Positions 1 through 5,980 of a stretch of DNA of 8,445 bases are shown one piece after another. The position numbers and the translations under genes were made by a program. This DNA comes from CF-161 sp035259145 (GTDB lineage: Bacteria > Chloroflexota > Dormibacteria > Dormibacterales > Dormibacteraceae), in contig DATFWQ010000381.1 in NCBI GenBank assembly GCA_035259145.1, positions 1 through 8,445 on the forward strand. Reading direction: 5' to 3'. Within the stretch, counting starts at the first letter, position 1. Each line of letters opens with the position of its first letter. The notes under the pieces were generated by a model, which saw only the letters and a list, made by a program, of their open reading frames with translations, made no database searches and had not been told where the DNA came from.

Positions 1-100
1 CGCCGGGTACTCCCCCGACCTCCCACCCCGCGAAGCAGGCTTCGCGGGGACCCCGGGGGCGGGGCCCCCCTCCCCCGGCTGCGCCGGGTACTCCCCCGAC
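1..100. repeat. 19-bp perfect direct repeat, two copies
   Basis: The 19-base unit CGCCGGGTACTCCCCCGAC occurs at 1-19 and again at 82-100, identical in both copies and 81 bases apart. The first copy touches the window edge, so the unit may be longer or there may be more copies outside. Between the copies lie G/C-run inverted repeats. The block looks like a dispersed intergenic repeat rather than coding sequence, although the + frame used by the next gene has no stop through it. Function unknown. Confidence 0.85.
26..49. repeat. Perfect 11-bp inverted repeat (hairpin)
   Basis: CCCCGCGAAGC at 26-36 is followed after two bases (AG) by its exact reverse complement at 39-49. The folded RNA or single strand would form a very stable stem with a tight loop. 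No T-run follows, so it is not a canonical rho-independent terminator on either strand. A second G/C-run inverted repeat lies immediately downstream (about 53-77, CCGGGGG pairing with CCCCCGG). It could end an upstream transcript or be part of a mobile repetitive element. Confidence 0.8.
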
Positions 101-112
101 GTGGCGGGGGAG
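91..112. repeat. 8-bp inverted repeat just ahead of the first gene
   Basis: CTCCCCCG at 91-98 pairs with CGGGGGAG at 105-112 across a six-base loop. Its right arm abuts the only purine-rich stretch (AGAGGA, 111-116) that could serve as a ribosome binding site for the GTG at 130. A folded leader could therefore limit access to it. The left arm is part of the 19-bp direct repeat. Confidence 0.6.
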
Positions 113-129
113 AGGAACAGGCTTCCACG

Positions 130-3100
130 GTGAGCCCGCTCATTCTGATCGGCGGGGGCGGCGCGCTTGGAATTCTGGCACTCGCGATCCGGCGGCCCGC
201 GCTGGCCTGCGCGCTGCTTGCGCTTGCCATCCCCCTCAGCGCGGGCATGGCACGGGGCGCCGTGGTGCCGGTGCTGCGTGTCAACGAGGCGCTTCTGATG
301 GTCGTCGCCGTCGGATTTCTAGTCCACCGGCTGACGAGGTGGCGACCGCTCCCCTACTCGGGCACGGACATCGTGGTCCTCGGCTTCTGTCTGCTCAACG
401 TCCTCATCCCGTGGGCCGTGATCCTCCTCACCAGGGCTGACGCCGCGCTGGACGACTGGCTCGTTGTCCTGGCGCCGGTCCAGTACCTGCTGGTGTACGT
501 GGTCTACTCCCGCACCGAGTTCACGGCGGCCGACCTGCGGCTCCTCCTCAACGCATGCATGTTCGCCAGCCTCCCGGTCGCAGCCGTAGCCGGCGCGCAG
601 GCGATCGACCTGCCGGGGGTGCGCGACCTCGTGGCGACGTACTACCCGACGGCCCCCCAGCCCTCCTGGGACAGGGTTTACCGGCCGGCGTCCCTGCTCG
701 GCCATTACAGCGCCGTAGGAGCCTTCGGCCTGCTCAACCTGATGCTCGCACTCGTACTCGCCGCCACCCGGCAGGCGGGTTTTCCTGGCTGGTGGCTGGC
801 CCTGGTCATGGCGGCCAACATGCTCTCGCTGATCGCCAGCGAGACGTACGCGCCACTTGCGGCCCTGCCGGTCGGCGTGGTCGCCGCCCTGCTCGTCGTC
901 CGCCGCATCCCCTGGTCGCACCTGACCGCCGGACTGCCGGTTCTGGGGGCCGCTGCCGTGGTGCTGTGGCCGTCCATCAGCGGCAGGGTCGGCTCTCAGT
1001 TTTCCGGGGCCGGCGGCATCGCGCTCCCGGAGACGCTCCAGACCCGTATCGACTACTGGCAAGGCTTCTTCATCCCCGCGTTGCTGGAGCACGGTCCCTG
1101 GCTGGGGACCGGCACATTGATACCTCCAGAGGTCCCACGCCCGCTTGTCAACTTCGTGGACAACGGCTACCTCTGGCAGCTGTTCAGGGCGGGGCTGCCC
1201 GGCCTTGCGGCGCTGATCATCATGCTTGCGTCGGTGGCGGCGCTGGCGTGGGCCATGAGGGGCAGCGACGACCCGCTGCGCCGCGTCCTCGGCGCCGTCT
1301 GCCTGGGCGGGGTTGTGACCGTGGTGATGCTGGACACCACGTCGGAGTATCTGACTTTCACGGGCGTCAGCCAGGAGTTCTGGATGTTTGTCGGCCTTCT
1401 GTCCGGCGCCGTCCTGGCATGGCGGTCGAGCGCCGCTATGCCTGTTCGCGCGCGTGCTCCGGCGGCGGTCCTGGCGGAACCGACCGGCCCAGCATGGGGC
1501 GGCGTGCGTGCTCGCTTCCCCCTGCCCTGGCGGGGGGACTGGGGAGCCGTCGGCGCCCCGTCCGGCGCCGCGGCCGTCAACAGTGGAGCAGCGACACTCC
1601 TCGATCAGCCCGTGGCCGCGGCTCTCCCGGGCCGGCTGCGGGCCGCACTGGGGCCCTGGGTCGCGCGCCGCAGCGTGATCGCCGCGCGGCTGCGCAAAGC
1701 CGTCGTGGACCGCAGAAACCTGCCGCGCGCGCTCCTGTGGGGCAGACGCCCGGGCTTCCAGTCACGCCAGACCTCGACTCCGCCGATCGTGGCCGTGGAG
1801 GTGCCGCCGCTGCCGCCCCCGCCCACATCGCCGCAGTGCGCCGAGGTTGGCGTCATAGACCTCGAGGACGCCGTCAGGAGGTCGCCCGTGACAGCCGCTG
1901 CCGGCTTGCTCGGCCTGCAGGTCAAAGGGGCGGCGTATGAGGCCACGGCCAGTCTGATCGACCGGGCGCTGGCCGGCCGCTGGCCGCTGATCGCAGCGGC
2001 GGCCGGTTCGTCACAGCCGCCTCCCGCGTCCCTCGCGGCCTTCGTCGGGCGCGGCGGCACGCTGTACCTGGACGCGCTCGACGAGCAGTCGAATCCGGTG
2101 CTCCGGCGCCTCGGCGAGGCACTGGACGTGGCGCTGCCGCAGGTGCGCAGGGCGTCCACGGCCGGCGACCTGCTGTTCCCGGGAGACCGCGCCGCGTTCG
2201 CGCGCGAGCTGGCGGGCACCAGGCTGCGGACCGCGTGTGGCTACCTCGCGTTGGAGCCGGCCGCCGGCGAGGACGTGCTTGCGTGGAGCCTCGCGGCGGG
2301 GACGCGTCAGGCCGTGGTCGTGCGGCGTCGCGCTGGACAGGGATCGGTAGTGCTGAGCGTGCTTCCCCGGCCGGCCGCCTCCCGGCCCGCGGACATCATG
2401 GAATCCGACAAGGCGGGCGCACTCGTGGTGCCGCTCCTCCTGCTCAGGGAGCTTTACGGCCAGGCCGCCTGGCATGCTCCCGCAGTCCTCGCAAACTTCT
2501 CCATCGACGACCCGGCGCTGCGGAGTGGTCTGCTCGGCCTGCGCTACGACTTGCTGACTGCGCAGGCGCGGGACCATGGCTTCCACGTCACGATCGCCAC
2601 GGTGCCGCGTGAGCTGAGGCTGGCCGAGGAGGCAGTCGTCCGGCGCATGCGGGACCAGCCGGCCCTCCTGTCGGCGTGCTACCACGGCTGCGACCACGAC
2701 GGCTATGAGTTCTATCTGAGCTCTGGCACCCGGACGCCGTACTCGTCTCGACCGCTGGAGAAGCAGCGTGCCGCGCTCTGGCGGGCCGTCGAGCACGGGC
2801 GGCGCTTCGCGGCTGCGCTCGACCACCAGCTGGACCGCGTCATGGTGTTCCCATACGGCTTGGGGCCGGCGAGCCTTCTCCGCGACCTGCACCGGCTTGG
2901 CTTCCTCGCCACCTGCAACTTCGGGGACAAGTACCCGCTGGAGGCGCCTGTTCCCGCCGAGCCGGACCTTGGTTTGCGACCGGCTGACCTTGCCTGGGAG
3001 GGGTTCCCGCTGCTGTGGCGTCGCCGCTTGAGTGACGACGGCTATCTCCTGGACCTGCTGCTGGGAAGGCCGGTCCTGCCCTTTGCTCACGCCCGTGAGC

Positions 3101-3528
3101 TGGGCCCGGACTTCGCCCCACTGGCAGAGCGGGCTCGCGCAATAAATCGTGCGACACACGGGGCGGCGGTGTGGCGGGGCCTGGATGAGGTCGCGCGTCA
3201 TGCGTACCTGCAGCGCAATGCCCCGGGGTCCGGCTGGGAGGTGCTGATGACCGCGAATGAGGCATGCCTGCACAACCCGAGTCGAGAGCCGAGGACCTGC
3301 ACGGTCATGCGGCCCCACCTCCCGGAGGAGACTGTGGTGGAGGTCGACGGCGTGGTTCGCGATCCGGAGATGCCGCTTCACGTCACGGTGCCGGCGGGGG
3401 GTACCGCCGTCGTCAGGCTGGTCGCCGGAGGCGCCGCCTCGGCGCTGCCCGGCCGTGTTCGTTGCACCGTCTTCGGGCCGGCGGCTGCGCCCGCCCGGCT
3501 CAGTCCGACACTGGAGGTGGCTCGATGA
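130..3528 (+). CDS. Wzy/WaaL-like membrane protein fused to a NodB-type deacetylase domain
   Basis: Residues 1-430 hold roughly ten to twelve hydrophobic segments and an O-antigen ligase/polymerase-like signature at about 308-360: a WLGTG turn, then DNGYLWQLFRAGLPGL. This half probably joins lipid-linked glycan units at the membrane. Residues 431-570 are an Arg/Ala/Pro-rich linker ending in PPLPPPP. Residues ~575-780 look like an alpha/beta amidotransferase-like domain (GRGGTLYLD at 640-648). Residues ~785-1000 carry NodB-like polysaccharide deacetylase motifs: SIDDP with Asp793/Asp794, a metal-type HxxxH at His852/His856, and FPYG at 907-910. About 1035-1100 looks like a beta domain. Ordinary Wzy/WaaL proteins have 400-500 residues, so 1132 is a true fusion in one uninterrupted frame. 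The GTG start has only a weak, distant AGAGGA (13-base gap). The frame has no stop back to base 1, but upstream is repeat. Deacetylation of the same glycan is inference. Confidence 0.8.
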   Translation: MSPLILIGGGGALGILALAIRRPALACALLALAIPLSAGMARGAVVPVLRVNEALLMVVAVGFLVHRLTRWRPLPYSGTDIVVLGFCLLNVLIPWAVILLTRADAALDDWLVVLAPVQYLLVYVVYSRTEFTAADLRLLLNACMFASLPVAAVAGAQAIDLPGVRDLVATYYPTAPQPSWDRVYRPASLLGHYSAVGAFGLLNLMLALVLAATRQAGFPGWWLALVMAANMLSLIASETYAPLAALPVGVVAALLVVRRIPWSHLTAGLPVLGAAAVVLWPSISGRVGSQFSGAGGIALPETLQTRIDYWQGFFIPALLEHGPWLGTGTLIPPEVPRPLVNFVDNGYLWQLFRAGLPGLAALIIMLASVAALAWAMRGSDDPLRRVLGAVCLGGVVTVVMLDTTSEYLTFTGVSQEFWMFVGLLSGAVLAWRSSAAMPVRARAPAAVLAEPTGPAWGGVRARFPLPWRGDWGAVGAPSGAAAVNSGAATLLDQPVAAALPGRLRAALGPWVARRSVIAARLRKAVVDRRNLPRALLWGRRPGFQSRQTSTPPIVAVEVPPLPPPPTSPQCAEVGVIDLEDAVRRSPVTAAAGLLGLQVKGAAYEATASLIDRALAGRWPLIAAAAGSSQPPPASLAAFVGRGGTLYLDALDEQSNPVLRRLGEALDVALPQVRRASTAGDLLFPGDRAAFARELAGTRLRTACGYLALEPAAGEDVLAWSLAAGTRQAVVVRRRAGQGSVVLSVLPRPAASRPADIMESDKAGALVVPLLLLRELYGQAAWHAPAVLANFSIDDPALRSGLLGLRYDLLTAQARDHGFHVTIATVPRELRLAEEAVVRRMRDQPALLSACYHGCDHDGYEFYLSSGTRTPYSSRPLEKQRAALWRAVEHGRRFAAALDHQLDRVMVFPYGLGPASLLRDLHRLGFLATCNFGDKYPLEAPVPAEPDLGLRPADLAWEGFPLLWRRRLSDDGYLLDLLLGRPVLPFAHARELGPDFAPLAERARAINRATHGAAVWRGLDEVARHAYLQRNAPGSGWEVLMTANEACLHNPSREPRTCTVMRPHLPEETVVEVDGVVRDPEMPLHVTVPAGGTAVVRLVAGGAASALPGRVRCTVFGPAAAPARLSPTLEVAR
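3513..3517 (+). promoter_or_regulatory. Ribosome binding site of the aminotransferase gene
   Basis: GGAGG sits seven bases before the ATG at 3525, inside the last codons of the upstream gene. It selects this ATG over the in-frame ATG nine bases further on. It lets ribosomes finishing the upstream gene restart at once on the ATGA overlap. Confidence 0.8.
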
Positions 3529-4613
3529 TCCAGATGTCTCGACCAACGTTTGGGCCCCAGGAGGAGAGCGCCGTGCTGGCCGTGCTGCGCTCCGGCCACT
3601 TCGCACAGGGTGAGCGCGTCCGTGAGTTTGAGCAGGCCTTCGCTATGTCAACGGGCGCTGAGTACGCGGTGGCGACTTCCAGCGGCACCGCCGCGCTCTT
3701 TCTCGCACTTCGCGGCCACGGGGTGGGGCCGGGAGACGAGGTGATCACCAGCCCCATGACGTTCATCGCCACGGCCAACGCGATCGTCCATGCGGGAGCG
3801 GTCCCGGTGTTCGCCGACGTGGACGTGTCGCTGGGCCTGAGCGTCCCGGCGGTGGCCCGCCTCATCGGCCCCCGCACGAGGGCCGTCGTACCCGTGCACC
3901 TGCACGGCAATCCGTGCGACCTCTCCCCGCTCATCGAGCTGGCGGCCAGGCATGGCGTCGCGGTCATCCAGGACGCGTGCCAGGCGGTGGGCGCAGAGGC
4001 TGGCGGCCGGCCGCTGGGGAGTCACGGCACTGCGGTCTACTCCTTCTACGCGACGAAGAACCTGACTACGGGCGAGGGGGGGATGGTGACCAGCAACGAT
4101 CCGCAGGTGGCCGATCTCTGCGCCGCGCTGCGTCACCAGGCCTACGCGGGACCCGGCTACGTGCACGATCGCGTGGGATACAACTTCCGCATGACCGAGA
4201 TGCAGGCGGCTATCGGTCTCGTGCAGCTGGGGAGGCTGTCCGCGATCACTGAGCGGCGACGGCGGATCGCGTCTTACTACGACGAGGCGATTGGGGGCAA
4301 CCGGTTCACCCGCCCGGCCACGGTTCCAGATGCTTGCCACGTCTATCACCAGTACACGCTGCGGCTGACCGCGGTGGATGGAGGTGCCCGGGAGGAGAGG
4401 GACAGGATTCGGGCGTCACTCGCACAGGCTGGGGTTGGAACCGGCGTCTACTACCCGGTGCCGGTGCACCGGCAGCCGGCGTACGAGCGCTATGCGACGA
4501 GCAGGTGCCCGAATGCGGAGCGGGCCTCGGACGACATGTTCTCCATCCCGGTCCACCACACCCTGTCTGATGCCGAAGTGGAGACCGTGGCTCACGCGGT
4601 CGCGGCGCTCTGA
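3525..4613 (+). CDS. DegT/DnrJ/EryC1/StrS-family PLP-dependent sugar aminotransferase
   Basis: This 362-residue protein has the usual length for the family that moves an amino group, normally from glutamate, to a keto group on a nucleotide-activated sugar in the cytoplasm. Visible landmarks are the cofactor phosphate-binding SSGTAA (52-57), GPGDEVITSPMTFIATANA (68-86), the cofactor-binding Asp150 in IQDACQAVGA, and the Schiff-base lysine Lys178 in SFYATKNLTTGEGG. RVGYNFRMTEMQAAIGL (216-232) and the C-terminal GVYYPVPVHRQPAY (307-320) are also typical. The start is the ATG overlapping the previous stop (ATGA), behind a good GGAGG. The tight coupling to the polymerase-deacetylase fusion implies that the aminosugar feeds the same glycan. 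It resembles WbpE-like members, but the substrate cannot be told from sequence reading, so no gene symbol is given. Confidence 0.95.
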   Translation: MIQMSRPTFGPQEESAVLAVLRSGHFAQGERVREFEQAFAMSTGAEYAVATSSGTAALFLALRGHGVGPGDEVITSPMTFIATANAIVHAGAVPVFADVDVSLGLSVPAVARLIGPRTRAVVPVHLHGNPCDLSPLIELAARHGVAVIQDACQAVGAEAGGRPLGSHGTAVYSFYATKNLTTGEGGMVTSNDPQVADLCAALRHQAYAGPGYVHDRVGYNFRMTEMQAAIGLVQLGRLSAITERRRRIASYYDEAIGGNRFTRPATVPDACHVYHQYTLRLTAVDGGAREERDRIRASLAQAGVGTGVYYPVPVHRQPAYERYATSRCPNAERASDDMFSIPVHHTLSDAEVETVAHAVAAL

Positions 4614-4868
4614 CGCACGGGCCCGGAGCCCGCCGCTGGAGGGGCGGCCCAGGTGGGGCGGGATCAGATGGCCATCGACCGCGTCGCGGCGGAACTCAGT
4701 GAGCCCGGGAAGCGACCCGACGTCGCCCTCTCCGACCGGCAGCCAATCGACCGGCGGGCAGGCGTAACGCCCGCTGATGAATGCCTCGATCGGGATCAGT
4801 CGACCTGATGGCTGTTCGCCGTGGCTGTCGCGGTGCGTTGGTTGGGTCCCGTTAGGTACCGGCTGTGC
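4614..4868. other. Intergenic stretch with coding-like open frames but no supported gene
   Basis: No gene is confidently supported here. On the + strand the aminotransferase frame stays open past its TGA and contains an ATG at 4668 leading to a 46-residue frame that stops at 4806-4808, with only a diffuse G-rich stretch before it. On the - strand a frame open from 4868 down into the aminotransferase reads a protein-like stretch at 4802-4644 (for example IEAFISGRYACPPVDW), but it has no ATG, GTG or TTG start. The stretch may be the relic of a gene cut off at its 5' end, or chance in G+C-rich DNA. Confidence 0.4.
4618..4632 (+). terminator. Short G+C hairpin after the aminotransferase gene (weak)
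   Basis: CGGGC at 4618-4622 pairs with GCCCG at 4628-4632 across a five-base loop, starting five bases after the stop codon. A second stem (CCGCC 4630-4634 with GGCGG 4643-4647) competes with it. No T-run follows. It could slow or end transcription only with help from a factor. Confidence 0.25.
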
Positions 4869-4896
4869 TTATCGTAGTAAGTCTTAACGCCATAAT
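4869..4896 (+). promoter_or_regulatory. Candidate promoter of the histidine kinase gene
   Basis: TTATCG (4869-4874) and CATAAT (4891-4896) are 16 bases apart. They match the housekeeping -35 consensus at three of six and the -10 consensus at five of six positions. They lie in the only clearly AT-rich stretch of the window (about 4860-4950), directly before the kinase gene. The predicted transcript would begin near 4903 with a leader of about 50 bases. Confidence 0.4.
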
Positions 4897-4906
4897 GACT
4901 AGCAAC

Positions 4907-4937
4907 GTTACTGATATAACTGCTATCATACTGTTAG
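4907..4937 (+). repeat. Three ACTGNTA direct repeats upstream of the kinase gene
   Basis: ACTGATA (4910-4916), ACTGCTA (4919-4925) and ACTGTTA (4930-4936) lie on one face-like spacing of 9 and 11 bases. Each is preceded by a T/A-rich flank. An inverted pair TGATA/TATCA (4912-4916, 4924-4928) overlaps them. Short direct repeats about one helical turn apart are a usual layout for response-regulator operators. They lie downstream of the candidate -10, where a bound protein would act as a repressor or roadblock. Confidence 0.4.
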
Positions 4938-4943
4938 CCGATT

Positions 4944-4948
4944 AGGGG
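4944..4948 (+). promoter_or_regulatory. Ribosome binding site of the kinase gene
   Basis: AGGGG lies five bases before the ATG at 4954. It is the best purine run near the frame's first ATG and supports that start. Confidence 0.5.
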
Positions 4949-4953
4949 TATCG

Positions 4954-5838
4954 ATGCGCATTCGCGCACGACAGTGCATTCTCAAGGGAAAGGCAGTGCC
5001 TTGGGCTGCGGTAGTCGCATGCCTGGGACTCCTTGAACTTGTCACGCTCGGCAGGCTGGCGGGGGTTCAAAGCGCGCGGAAGAGAGCCCGGGAAGGGGCT
5101 CCGAGCCGCGCAGTCGACGATGCCACGATCCGGTTTGCCGCGCATGAACTGCGGACGCCCATTTCGGTGGCTCGCGGGTATATCGACATTCTGCGAGGCG
5201 GGACTTTCGGACCCATGCCGGCAGCGGCACAAGAGGCCCTGGGCCTCGTGGATGGACAGCTGAGCGAGATTGCCGAGGTGGCGACCGAACTGGCCGACGT
5301 CGCATGGCTGCATGCGGATGGGAGAGGGTCGAAGGTCGAACCGCTCGACATGCGTGATCTCATCCGCGAAGCTGCCAAGCGCATGAAGCCCGTCGCCGGA
5401 CCCCCGCACCGGCTGGTTGTCGACCTTCCAGATCACGCAGCGACTGTTGTTGTCGACCGGGTGCGAGTCCAGGCGATCATCACCAACCTGATAAGCAACG
5501 GGATCAAGTACTCACCCAAGGGCGGAGAGGTCCGCGTCACGCTCCGAGCCGACGGTCGCACAGTCAGGGTCTCTGTGTCCGACTCGGGTGTCGGCATAAA
5601 GCCGCAATACTTGCCCAACCTCTTCCAGCCATTCAGCCGGCTCCACGAAGGGGACCTCAGTGCGGTGCCTGGCATGGGGCTCGGTCTGTACGTTGCTCGC
5701 GAGACTGCACGGGCGCACGGGGGCGAGCTCTCCGCCCAATGCAACGAGGGCGCTCCAGGCATGACGTTCGAGCTCAAACTGCCTGCAAACAAGCGTGCCA
5801 GCGAGATACAAGCTGACGATCGCACCTCGCCCGGGTAA
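4954..5838 (+). CDS. Sensorless membrane-anchored histidine kinase
   Basis: The 294-residue protein has all the kinase landmarks. The H-box is FAAHELRTPI with phospho-acceptor His64. The N-box is NLISNGIKYSP (178-188) with Asn182. The G1 box is DSGVGI (210-215), the F-box FQPF (224-227) and the G2 box GMGLGL (240-245). The only other part is a short N-terminus with one hydrophobic segment (about 15-34) between basic residues. There is no periplasmic loop, PAS, HAMP or GAF domain, so any signal must come through the membrane segment, a partner protein or dimerisation. The order HisKA then HATPase_c and the mobile Gly in the N-box (usually Ala) fit ordinary kinases. No response regulator gene is in the window, making it an orphan here. 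It has its own AT-rich upstream region and faces the CHAT gene tail to tail. The autokinase role is well supported; the partner is unknown. Confidence 0.93.
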   Translation: MRIRARQCILKGKAVPWAAVVACLGLLELVTLGRLAGVQSARKRAREGAPSRAVDDATIRFAAHELRTPISVARGYIDILRGGTFGPMPAAAQEALGLVDGQLSEIAEVATELADVAWLHADGRGSKVEPLDMRDLIREAAKRMKPVAGPPHRLVVDLPDHAATVVVDRVRVQAIITNLISNGIKYSPKGGEVRVTLRADGRTVRVSVSDSGVGIKPQYLPNLFQPFSRLHEGDLSAVPGMGLGLYVARETARAHGGELSAQCNEGAPGMTFELKLPANKRASEIQADDRTSPG

Positions 5839-5851
5839 CCTCCGGCCGGGC
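5829..5851. terminator. Possible hairpin over the kinase stop codon
   Basis: GCCCGG (5829-5834) pairs with CCGGGC (5846-5851) across an 11-base loop that includes the TAA stop. CCGGCCGG inside it is itself palindromic. No T-run follows on either strand. The 142-base gap between the two convergent genes (5839-5980) shows nothing stronger, so transcripts may end by a factor-dependent route. Confidence 0.2.
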
Positions 5852-5980
5852 CAATATTCAGTTAGATCGGCCATCTCGTGAAATCTCAAAATGCTGCCCG
5901 GTTGTCTTTGTGACTGGATCCACAAAATGGCGGTCACGCGGGATCAAATCGGGACCGAGGTGCGCCGTCATCGATCGACG

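Noticed and set aside
1..112. CRISPR array
   Set aside because: Only two copies of the 19-bp unit are present, separated by 62 bases of hairpin-rich sequence with no regular spacers and no nearby cas genes.
555..1940. 461-codon + frame overlapping the membrane half
   Set aside because: It is an Arg/Ala/Gly/Pro-rich out-of-frame reading of the gene whose proper frame gives membrane segments and a Wzy-like signature.
3264..3524. Upstream extension of the aminotransferase frame by 87 codons
   Set aside because: The extension is low-complexity Arg/Gly-rich sequence inside the previous gene. The ATG at 3525 has a good ribosome binding site and gives the normal family length.
2011..3606. Long - strand open frame (531 codons) opposite the fusion gene
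   Set aside because: It is antisense to clear deacetylase motifs, is rich in Arg/Gln/Pro/Gly as expected of shadows in G+C-rich DNA, and shows no family features.
4668..4808. 46-codon + frame after the aminotransferase as a separate small gene
   Set aside because: Only a diffuse G-rich stretch precedes it, no motif is recognised, and the opposite strand reads at least as protein-like. It is kept as part of the relic observation only.
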